Assembly (NCBI GenBank): GCA_022545805.1
Contig: JAKEIJ010000097.1
Coordinates: 1-25,921, forward strand
Direction of reading: 5' to 3'
DNA: 25,921 nucleotides
DNA from: Nitrosotalea sp.
GTDB taxonomy: Archaea; Thermoproteota; Nitrososphaeria; Nitrososphaerales; Nitrosopumilaceae
Of the stretch, positions 1 through 6,316 are shown one piece after another; the stretch's first letter is position 1, and each line of letters starts with the position of its first letter. Under the pieces are notes generated by a model. It was not told the origin of the DNA. It saw only the letters and a program-made list of their open reading frames with translations, and did not search any database. A program made the translations under genes and the position numbers.

Positions 1-1
1 A

Positions 2-2152
2 CTTTACAGTGGTAAACAACTGTTCTCACTCTTCTTACCAAAAGACTTCAACTATGTGATTACTTCAAAATGGTCTAAAGGTACAAAGGGTCCAGTAAAA
101 GATGTAGTAATCAAAAATGGACAGCTAGTCAGTGGTGTTATTGATAAAGCATCCATTGGAGCAGAAGAGCCCGACAGTGTTTTACATAGAATCACAAAAG
201 ATTATGGATATGAAGAGGCTAAGAATTTTCTCAACTCCATTCTAATTATGTTAAAACAATTCATTACAGGTTATGGATTTAGTTATGGATACGCTGATCT
301 TGAACTTGCAACACAGACAAAAGATGGAATTCTTGAAAATATTCAGGAATCATACGACAGGGTTTATGATTTCATTGCTCAGGCAAAGAAGGGTACGCTA
401 CAACTTAGCAGAGGTCTCTCTGCTGAAGAAGCATTGGAAGCATATATTGTAAACGAACTTTCTAAAGCAAGAGATAAAGCTGGTAACTCTGCAGACAAGT
501 CTTTTGATGAAACTAATGCTGGCAGAATAATGGCAACAACTGGTGCAAGAGGTTCCTCATTAAACATTGGTCAAATGGCAGGTGCATTGGGACAACAGTC
601 TATTAGAGGTAGAAGAATTCTCAAAGGTTATAGTAACAGGGCATTACCACACTTTAAAGAAAATGATGCCAACCCAGATGGTAAAGGGTTTGTAAAATCT
701 AATTATAGAGAGGGACTGTCGACTCTTGAATTCTTCTTCCACGCTATGGGAGGAAGAGAAGGTCTTGTCGATACTGCAGTCAGAACACAACAAAGTGGTT
801 ACATGCAGAGAAGACTCATCAATGCACTTGAACATCTTAAACTAGAATATGATGGAACAGTAAGAGATCCACACGGTCACATAATACAGTTCCTTTATGG
901 TGAGGACGGAATAGATGTTGCAAAAAGTGATCATGGTGAAGCATTTAGAATTGCAAGATTGATTGAATCTGAAAGTATCATTGATTCTGGAAAGAAAGCT
1001 ACAAAAGAAGAGATAACAGATCTAGTCAAAAAATACGCAAAGACATTCAATCCACGTTTATCAAAAACTGTACTTGAGGCACTACTTGAATCAAAACTTA
1101 GCAAAGATGGTGTTGATAAAGTCTGTAAAAAAGCATTAGAGCTATACGATAATGCCAAGGTAGAACCTGGCCAAGCAGTCGGTGTAGTAACTGCCCAATC
1201 AATAGGAGAGCCAGGTACTCAGATGACTCTGAGAACATTCCACTTTGCAGGTATCAGAGAAAGAAACGTAACCCTAGGACTTCCTAGATTAATCGAACTT
1301 GTAGATGCAAGAAAGAAACCAGTAACGCCAACAATGGATATCTACTTGGAAGAAAATCACAAGAAATCAAAAGAAAAAGCAATCAAAGTAGCTAGAGAAA
1401 TTCTCCATACCAAAATTAGTGCATTAATTTCTAGTACTGAAACTGACTATTCGACAAAAATAAAACTCAATCTAAATCAAGATAAACTAAGAGAAAGAGC
1501 ATGTACCATAGAAGATGTAGTAGATGCATTACAGTCTTCTAAGAAGAAATTTGAAATTGAACCGAGTGGACACTCTATTACATTAACACTGCCAGAAGAA
1601 TCTGACACTCAGACTGTTCTTGCAATGAGAAACAAAGTACTATCAACTACCGTAAAAGGTGTAACAGATGTAGAACGAGTTACTATTGTACAACAAGGAG
1701 AAGAGTGGGTTATACAAACATCCGGTTCAAACATTGCAAAAGTATGGGAGATTGACGGAATCGACAAGAAAAATATTCGAACTAATAACATCTTTGAGAT
1801 TGCAGGTACTCTAGGTATTGAAGCTGCACGAAATTCATTGATAAATGAACTAAGCTCTACTCTTGAAGACCAAGGTCTAGAAGTAGATGTCAGATACATC
1901 ATGTTGGTATCTGACTTGATGTGTTCTAGAGGATACTTGCAACAAATTGGAAGACACGGAATAGCTGGTACTAAGACAAGTGTACTTGCAAGAGCAGCAT
2001 TTGAAATTACAGTTCCAACAATTGCTGAAGCCGCACTGGCAGGAGAAGTTGAAGAACTCAAAGGAGTAACAGAAAATGTTATAGTGGGAGCAAATATTCC
2101 AATTGGTACGGGAACAGTGGATCTATACATGAGAGTGGTTCAAGATGGCTAA
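2..2152 (+). CDS. rpoA: DNA-directed RNA polymerase large subunit, fused A'/A'' (3' part)
   Basis: This is the catalytic large subunit of RNA polymerase, cut at its 5' end by the window. The frame is open from base 2, and the codons before the internal GTG at 56 read LYSGKQLFSLFLPKDFNYV, typical of A', so the GTG is not a start. The bridge-helix region (FFHAMGGREGLVDTAV) lies near nt 728-815. The A'' trigger-loop region (AQSIGEPGTQMTLRTFHFAG) lies near nt 1180-1250. Between them the frame is unbroken through the place (about nt 840-960) where most archaea split the gene into rpoA1 and rpoA2. A single-chain A subunit is known as a thaumarchaeal trait. The stop overlaps the L30e start by 8 nt, so the two are translationally coupled. 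The family call is very secure; only the N-terminus is missing. Confidence 0.97.
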   Translation, partial: LYSGKQLFSLFLPKDFNYVITSKWSKGTKGPVKDVVIKNGQLVSGVIDKASIGAEEPDSVLHRITKDYGYEEAKNFLNSILIMLKQFITGYGFSYGYADLELATQTKDGILENIQESYDRVYDFIAQAKKGTLQLSRGLSAEEALEAYIVNELSKARDKAGNSADKSFDETNAGRIMATTGARGSSLNIGQMAGALGQQSIRGRRILKGYSNRALPHFKENDANPDGKGFVKSNYREGLSTLEFFFHAMGGREGLVDTAVRTQQSGYMQRRLINALEHLKLEYDGTVRDPHGHIIQFLYGEDGIDVAKSDHGEAFRIARLIESESIIDSGKKATKEEITDLVKKYAKTFNPRLSKTVLEALLESKLSKDGVDKVCKKALELYDNAKVEPGQAVGVVTAQSIGEPGTQMTLRTFHFAGIRERNVTLGLPRLIELVDARKKPVTPTMDIYLEENHKKSKEKAIKVAREILHTKISALISSTETDYSTKIKLNLNQDKLRERACTIEDVVDALQSSKKKFEIEPSGHSITLTLPEESDTQTVLAMRNKVLSTTVKGVTDVERVTIVQQGEEWVIQTSGSNIAKVWEIDGIDKKNIRTNNIFEIAGTLGIEAARNSLINELSSTLEDQGLEVDVRYIMLVSDLMCSRGYLQQIGRHGIAGTKTSVLARAAFEITVPTIAEAALAGEVEELKGVTENVIVGANIPIGTGTVDLYMRVVQDG

Positions 2153-2462
2153 ACTATTAGAAAAAATAATAAAAGATGCAATTGAGGATGGCAAGTACTC
2201 GTTTGGTACAAAAGAGACAATCAGTACAATCAAAAATTCAAAGGTTGTAGTATTGTCAAATTCTATACAGGAAAAAACACTTGAAAAAATACAAGAAGCA
2301 GCTAAAAATTCTAAAGTCCCTACTCTACACTATAACGGCTCATCAGTAGAACTTGGTAGATTGTGCGGAACACAGTTTAGAATTTCTGCATTGTCGCTTA
2401 AGACTCTAAGCGATACTAATCTTAAAGCAATAACAAAAGAACTAGAAACAGAGACGAACTAA
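2145..2462 (+). CDS. rpl30e: 50S ribosomal protein L30e
   Basis: Small RNA-binding protein of the large ribosomal subunit, found in archaea and eukaryotes. The 105-residue length is normal for the family. Recognisable parts are the N-terminal helix with the GKYSFGTKETISTIK segment, the central strand KVVVLSNS and the later GSSVELGRLCGTQFRISALSL segment typical of the L7Ae/L30e fold. The start codon lies inside the end of rpoA (8-nt overlap), and nusA follows after 41 nt. This is the standard archaeal order rpoA, L30e, nusA, S12, S7. The ATG is chosen because translation from it gives the family's usual N-terminus. Confidence 0.95.
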   Translation: MAKLLEKIIKDAIEDGKYSFGTKETISTIKNSKVVVLSNSIQEKTLEKIQEAAKNSKVPTLHYNGSSVELGRLCGTQFRISALSLKTLSDTNLKAITKELETETN

Positions 2463-2503
2463 TCTGATGTACTTTTCCTCGTATTTTATCTATCAAGATT
2501 TAA

Positions 2504-2995
2504 ATGTCCCACCAAGAGATCGAGTTTAAAAACGGTATGACGGAAACAATCAAACTCTCAACAGATCAAATAAAGCTAATGTCGCTTTTTCAGAATGTGA
2601 CCGGAGCTACAGCACGAGACTGTATTGAGGACGAAAAACAAGACCGAGTAATATTTGTGGTAAATCATGGTAAAATGGGGTTAGCCATTGGAAAGGGCGG
2701 TTCTACAATTAAGAATTTACAAAACGTGGTAAAAAGAAATGTTGAACTTGTAGAATATTCTGAAGAACCAGCAGAATTTCTAAAAAACATGCTCAATCCA
2801 AAATTAGTCTCTGAAGTAAAAATAAACAAGAGACTTGATGGTTCACTTCAAGCAATCATTCTAGTAGATGCAAAAAAGAAAGGAATTGTAGTAGGTAGAG
2901 AAGGTCGTAATGCCGAAAAAGCAAGACTATTAGCAAAGAGATACTTTCAAATTTCTAGTGTTCTTATTCAAAGTCCGGAGAAAATAATGGAGTAA
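2504..2995 (+). CDS. nusA: NusA-like transcription termination/antitermination factor (KH domains)
   Basis: Archaeal NusA consists of two KH RNA-binding domains and lacks the N-terminal polymerase-binding and S1 domains of bacterial NusA. The first KH loop is visible as [16 protein letters not shown] and the second as [16 protein letters not shown], each with a GxxG motif. The start is uncertain. ATG 2504 gives 163 residues, while ATG 2537 gives [11 protein letters not shown], closer to the usual family start and length (about 150). A T-rich box at 2483-2490 would place a transcript start near 2512, which favours the later start. S12 begins 5 nt after the stop, in the same operon. Confidence 0.93.
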   Translation: MSHQEIEFKNGMTETIKLSTDQIKLMSLFQNVTGATARDCIEDEKQDRVIFVVNHGKMGLAIGKGGSTIKNLQNVVKRNVELVEYSEEPAEFLKNMLNPKLVSEVKINKRLDGSLQAIILVDAKKKGIVVGREGRNAEKARLLAKRYFQISSVLIQSPEKIME

Positions 2996-3000
2996 ATGGT

Positions 3001-3438
3001 ATGGCAAAATCACCTCTAGGTCTATTTGCAGGAAGAGTTCTCAAAGATAAGAGAAAACGACAAAAGTGGTCAATTGGTACCTATAAGAGAAGGGAACTAG
3101 GACTTGACAGAAAAGCAAGCCCACTTGGAGGAGCCCCACAGGCTAGAGGTATAGTTTTAGAAAAAGTTGGAATTGAAGCAAAACAGCCAAACTCTGCTGT
3201 AAGAAAATGTGTTAGAGTACAACTGATAAAAAATGGTAAAACAGTTACAGCATTCCTTCCTCGTGACGGTGCACTCAACTTTGTTGATGAACACGATGAG
3301 GTACATGTAGAAGGTATGGGCGCATCCATGGGAGGGGCCCTTGGTGATATTCCTGGTGTAAGGTGGAAAGTTTTCAAGGTAAATGGAACTTCACTTAAGG
3401 AACTTGTTTATGGAAAGAAGGAAAAACCAAGGAGATAG
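3001..3438 (+). CDS. rps12: 30S ribosomal protein S12 (uS12)
   Basis: Decoding-centre protein of the small ribosomal subunit. The 145-residue length and long basic N-terminus ([13 protein letters not shown]) match the archaeal/eukaryotic S23-type form. The conserved loop [15 protein letters not shown] is intact, as is the later [15 protein letters not shown] segment. The gene starts 5 nt after nusA, and S7 starts 3 nt after its stop, so it sits inside the operon and has no promoter of its own that can be seen. Confidence 0.96.
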   Translation: MAKSPLGLFAGRVLKDKRKRQKWSIGTYKRRELGLDRKASPLGGAPQARGIVLEKVGIEAKQPNSAVRKCVRVQLIKNGKTVTAFLPRDGALNFVDEHDEVHVEGMGASMGGALGDIPGVRWKVFKVNGTSLKELVYGKKEKPRR

Positions 3439-3441
3439 AAA

Positions 3442-4041
3442 ATGACTGAAACACAAAACCTTTTACTTTTCAGAAAATGGGACATTTCTAATATCGATAT
3501 TAAAGATCCAGGATTGAAAAATGTAATATCTCTAAAACAAGAGATCATACCATTGTCATTTGGTAGATCAGCTCTTAAAAGATTCAACAAGGCCGAAGTT
3601 AACATTGCTGAAAGATTAATCAACAAACTATCTCACTTTGGAAAGAAATATGCCAAAAACACAGGTAGAATGGGCGGAAAGAAAATTCGAGCAATCAATA
3701 CTGTCAAGGCGGCATTTGATATTATATATCTAAAAACTGGCAAAAATCCAGTTGAAGTTTTGATTAGAGCAGTAGAACACTCCGCACCAAATGAAGATAC
3801 TACTAGAATAGTATATGGTGGAACTGTATATCACGTATCAGTAGATGTTGCACCATTGCGAAGAGTAGACTTGGCATTAAGATTCATTGCAGAGGGTGTC
3901 AGAGACGCATCATTTTCTAATCCTAAAGCAGTTGAGGAAAATCTTGCAGAACACTTGATACTTGCTTCTGCAAATGACATGAATGCACCTTCTGTTAAGA
4001 AGAAAAATGAGCTAGAAAGAATAGCAATGGCTTCTAGATAG
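3442..4041 (+). CDS. rps7: 30S ribosomal protein S7 (uS7)
   Basis: Head protein of the small subunit that binds 16S rRNA near the E and P sites. The 199-residue length fits the archaeal S5/S7 family. Visible landmarks are the central NTGRMGGKKIRAINTVKAAFDII and the C-terminal RRVDLALRFIAEGVRDASFSN followed by LAEHLILASANDMNAPSVKKKNELERIAMASR, the normal family ending. A good ribosome binding site, GGAGAT, lies at 3431-3436, 5 nt before the ATG. It is the last gene of the operon here: the usual next gene for elongation factor 1A is absent and a tRNA on the other strand follows. Confidence 0.96.
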   Translation: MTETQNLLLFRKWDISNIDIKDPGLKNVISLKQEIIPLSFGRSALKRFNKAEVNIAERLINKLSHFGKKYAKNTGRMGGKKIRAINTVKAAFDIIYLKTGKNPVEVLIRAVEHSAPNEDTTRIVYGGTVYHVSVDVAPLRRVDLALRFIAEGVRDASFSNPKAVEENLAEHLILASANDMNAPSVKKKNELERIAMASR

Positions 4042-4042
4042 C

Positions 4043-4063
4043 AAAAAATTGTTTTTAAAAATA
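4043..4063. terminator. AT-rich bidirectional terminator-like tract
   Basis: Between the stop of S7 (+) and the 3' end of the tRNA (-) lies a tract with a run of five T on the plus strand (4052-4057 region) and runs of T on the minus strand (six and five). Oligo-T tracts end transcription by archaeal RNA polymerase, so this short spacer could serve both converging units. It is an inference from base composition; no hairpin is needed or seen. Confidence 0.5.
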
Positions 4064-4067
4064 TAGA

Positions 4068-4170
4068 TAGCCCGAGGCAGATTCGAACTGCCGTCCCCAG
4101 GTGTCCTCTCATAAGATCCAGAGCCTGAGATCCCTAACCCAAAATTGTTTGGCCACTAGACTATCGGGCT
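4068..4170 (-). tRNA. tRNA-Gln (CUG anticodon) with intron(s)
   Basis: Read on the minus strand, AGCCCGA at the 5' end pairs with TCGGGCT at the 3' end to form a 7-bp acceptor stem, followed by discriminator A; the CCA end is not encoded. The T arm is perfect: GGCAG, loop TTCGAAT, CTGCC. The anticodon stem TCAGG/CCTGG encloses a loop CTCTGG-A with anticodon CTG at 4119-4121. The loop is broken by 15 nt (4103-4117, ATCTTATGAGAGGAC) at the canonical 37/38 intron site. The D arm is also about 15 nt too long (around 4138-4152), suggesting a second, non-canonical intron. Without both inserts the molecule is 73 nt with a normal cloverleaf. A1-U72 and the variable region GGAC match archaeal tRNA-Gln. 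Identity is strong, the exact D-loop splice sites are uncertain. Confidence 0.9.
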
Positions 4171-4194
4171 ACCGAGACGACTGGTATTTCTTGA

Positions 4195-4206
4195 GAATAT
4201 ATTATT
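4195..4206 (-). promoter_or_regulatory. TATA box for tRNA-Gln
   Basis: On the minus strand the sequence reads AATAATATATTC, centred about 30 nt upstream of the tRNA 5' end. It overlaps the last codons of the neighbouring minus-strand gene, which ends at 4202. The spacing fits an archaeal TATA element. Confidence 0.5.
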
Positions 4207-4522
4207 TTGTACTAGCCTCACGGACTGCTGTTGCATAATCACAATTTGCACCAAGTCTCATGTAGGGTATCAATCTATAATGAATGGAGTAAAGATCATT
4301 TTCTTTGTATAAAATTCCTTTTAACAACAACGACACAAAGCCTCCTGCAATTTTAGAAGATGGTATGCTAAGCTCTTTGCATACCTGGTCACGTCGCTTT
4401 TTGTATTGTTGACTGGTAAAACTGATTGCATTCAACTCTAAGACTAACGGCCACATGACCTTTTCCCAGACAAATCTTCGATTCTGAGTGGCAGAGGCAT
4501 ACTTTCCCTTTTCTTCTAGCAT
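4202..4522 (-). CDS. Hypothetical protein, possibly winged-helix-like
   Basis: A 106-residue protein that I do not recognise. It is basic and mostly helical by eye, with no signal peptide or membrane segment. Residues about 38-85 could form helix (QQYKKRRDQVCKEL), turn, helix (SSKIAGGFVSLLLKG) and a wing-like pair of strands (ILYKENDLYSIHYRLIPYM), which is the layout of a winged helix; this is a visual guess only. The start ATG is supported by an AT-rich box CTAATAAATTG about 30 nt upstream. It is divergent from the CxxCxxCC protein with only 40 nt between the two starts, so they may share control. The reading frame looks real because it fills the gap and has its own promoter. Confidence 0.65.
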   Translation of the reverse strand: MLEEKGKYASATQNRRFVWEKVMWPLVLELNAISFTSQQYKKRRDQVCKELSIPSSKIAGGFVSLLLKGILYKENDLYSIHYRLIPYMRLGANCDYATAVREASTK

Positions 4523-4548
4523 TGATAACGTTCAAAAAGTTCCGATCT

Positions 4549-4559
4549 CAATTTATTAG
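4549..4559. promoter_or_regulatory. AT-rich promoter element in a 40-nt divergent spacer
   Basis: The element caatttatta(g) reads CTAATAAATTG on the minus strand, at the right distance (about 30 nt) for the gene starting at 4522. It is too close to serve the plus-strand gene starting at 4563 as a normal leaderless promoter, and no better box for that gene is seen. Confidence 0.45.
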
Positions 4560-4562
4560 TTG

Positions 4563-5261
4563 ATGAAGTCAAATATTGAAGAGGCCTTAGAACTACTATC
4601 AAAAGACTGGAAAATAGAACCAATAATTCAGGATTTTATCTTGGGTAAAAAAACAAATGTTTCAGATTTTCAGATAAAGGTAAATGATGTAATTTTTCAT
4701 ATTCCATACCTCCAAGACGAAAATGGCTATGTCTTGTGGAAATGTTACTGGCCTGATTGCCATAATTGCTGTAACAGACAAGGTAGGCTGCCGCTTACAA
4801 GTAATGATCTGATAACAATAAGTAAAAATCTAAAGTATGACAAAATATCTGATTTTGTAAAAAAGGAGACCAACATAGCTACGTGGGAAGAAAAGGGACC
4901 TACCGGAAACCCTGTGGTTATGACCATGATAAATCTAAAACGCAAAGAGGATGAGAAAGAATCAGAAGACGGGACGTATGTACGATGTAGGTTTCTTGAT
5001 GACAAGGGCTATTGCGGATTGCATCCTTCTAGACCTGGAGTGTGTTATCTGTATCCGTTTTCATCATGGCTTGAAAATGAAAAAGGCAAAGTCAGAGTAC
5101 ATGCTACGTTTCAATTTACAGGTGACTGTCCTGGATTTTACTTTGCAAAATCTCATGATGATATGAAAAGTGTCCTTTTGGATTATTCTAAAATGATTTA
5201 TGATTATACTATGAATTCCAATAGAACAACAAGAGAAAATTTTGGTTATGTAAGTATGTGA
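4563..5261 (+). CDS. CxxCxxCC-family zinc/iron-binding protein (YkgJ/UPF0153-like)
   Basis: Numbered from ATG 4563, a cysteine cluster C61-X4-C66-X2-C69-C70 (CYWPDCHNCC) is followed further on by RCRFLDDKGYCGLHPSRPGVCYLYPF and GDCPGF. This is the pattern of the putative zinc- or iron-chelating CxxCxxCC family, whose biochemical role is not settled. Length is 232 residues, with a variable helical N-terminus before the cluster and no membrane segment. A TTG at 4560 just before the ATG is an alternative start. It converges on the flavoprotein gene, their stops being 2 nt apart. The family call is based on the cysteine spacing, and no substrate or partner can be named. Confidence 0.82.
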   Translation: MKSNIEEALELLSKDWKIEPIIQDFILGKKTNVSDFQIKVNDVIFHIPYLQDENGYVLWKCYWPDCHNCCNRQGRLPLTSNDLITISKNLKYDKISDFVKKETNIATWEEKGPTGNPVVMTMINLKRKEDEKESEDGTYVRCRFLDDKGYCGLHPSRPGVCYLYPFSSWLENEKGKVRVHATFQFTGDCPGFYFAKSHDDMKSVLLDYSKMIYDYTMNSNRTTRENFGYVSM

Positions 5262-5263
5262 TT

Positions 5264-6271
5264 CTAGGCTTTTGCTACTTTCATCATGTCTGTCATCTTG
5301 ATTTCCATACCGAATCTTTTTTCGTTCTTTTTCATGTATCTGTAAATTGATAACATATCTACAAAACTTTTCATCACACCAAACTTGTTATCCATTTTGT
5401 TTCTTACAAATGATAATACCTTTGAGTAAATCGCAAATTTTTCAAGGACCATCTGCCTGTATTTTTCATTATCGCCTAATGTTTCCACAAAAATGTCTCC
5501 ACATGTCATACTTGGGATTATTCCTTCACCAAGCAATGGGTAGACTGTACCTATAGACTCGCCCACCCCTACTACTTTACCATGATAAAATGGCTCACAG
5601 AGATCTGGAGTGGCGAGACGTATTGGCCTTCCAACAGTCTTTGTTATTTTTCCGCCATATTTTTTCAAGAATGCGTTGGTCTCTACTATGTGATTTTTAT
5701 TCTTGTCACCTGCTCCAATGTGTGCAACATTGTCTCCTAGTGGGAAATACCAAAAATATCCACTAATTGAGGAAAATGGCTTGAGGTAAAAATCATCGAA
5801 CGGTACACCATTCTCATATTCTACTTTATACTGAAATGTTGGTAAATGGAAATCTTTTGCAAGTCTGGGTAGATATGATCTATGAAAGCCTGTGGAATCT
5901 ACAATCATGTCATACTCTGACTCTAAATCTTGTAATTTTGGAGCAACACCATGGTGTATCTTACATCCTTTTGCCATGTCTTTTATCAATCCAATCTTGT
6001 TGTAAGTGCAGAGTCCTTTGAGTTTGATTTGAAATCTTTCTAAACCCATGTCAACGTACATTTGTTTTCCGTCATGAATTACATAGTCGTTAAAATCAAG
6101 ACCCACTTTTTTTGAAAATTCTTCCATCGGTGCCTTTGATGTACCCCATGCACATATGGAATCATGATTCTCTACAGTAGATCTTTCAAAACCCACTACT
6201 TCGTGTTTATCTTTCAATCTTGCAAGGAGATATGCACCGGCAACTCCTATGCCTACTATAGCTATCTTCAA
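5264..6271 (-). CDS. Geranylgeranyl reductase family FAD-dependent oxidoreductase
   Basis: The N-terminus MKIAIVGIGVAGAYLLARL is a Rossmann dinucleotide-binding motif (GxGxxG at residues 7-12), with an acidic residue (VGFERS) that would bind the FAD ribose. Further on, GYFWYFPLGDNVAHIGAG matches the YxWxFPxG substrate motif of geranylgeranyl reductases, and GVGESIGTVYPLLGEGI matches the second FAD motif. These enzymes saturate isoprenoid chains of archaeal membrane lipids or of quinones. At 335 residues it is shorter than typical lipid-type members, so the substrate is open. The start is a TTG: a TATA box sits 25 nt upstream and the motif follows at once. It is downstream of leuS but has its own promoter. 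Confidence 0.82.
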   Translation of the reverse strand: MKIAIVGIGVAGAYLLARLKDKHEVVGFERSTVENHDSICAWGTSKAPMEEFSKKVGLDFNDYVIHDGKQMYVDMGLERFQIKLKGLCTYNKIGLIKDMAKGCKIHHGVAPKLQDLESEYDMIVDSTGFHRSYLPRLAKDFHLPTFQYKVEYENGVPFDDFYLKPFSSISGYFWYFPLGDNVAHIGAGDKNKNHIVETNAFLKKYGGKITKTVGRPIRLATPDLCEPFYHGKVVGVGESIGTVYPLLGEGIIPSMTCGDIFVETLGDNEKYRQMVLEKFAIYSKVLSFVRNKMDNKFGVMKSFVDMLSIYRYMKKNEKRFGMEIKMTDMMKVAKA

Positions 6272-6292
6272 ACGATCTTATACCTAAAATGA

Positions 6293-6300
6293 CCTAATAA
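6293..6300 (-). promoter_or_regulatory. TATA box for the flavoprotein gene
   Basis: TTATTAGG on the minus strand lies about 25 nt before the TTG start at 6271, which fits a leaderless transcript and supports the TTG as the true start codon. Confidence 0.5.
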
Positions 6301-6316
6301 AAACATGTGGCAATTA

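Noticed and set aside
56..58. GTG at 56 as start of an RNA polymerase subunit gene
   Set aside because: The frame is open upstream to base 2 and encodes conserved A' sequence, so the gene begins before the window.
1609..2130. 173-aa open frame on the minus strand
   Set aside because: It is fully antisense to rpoA, in a region where rpoA has clear conserved protein sequence; the reverse frame shows no motif and is serine/threonine-rich as expected from a shadow.
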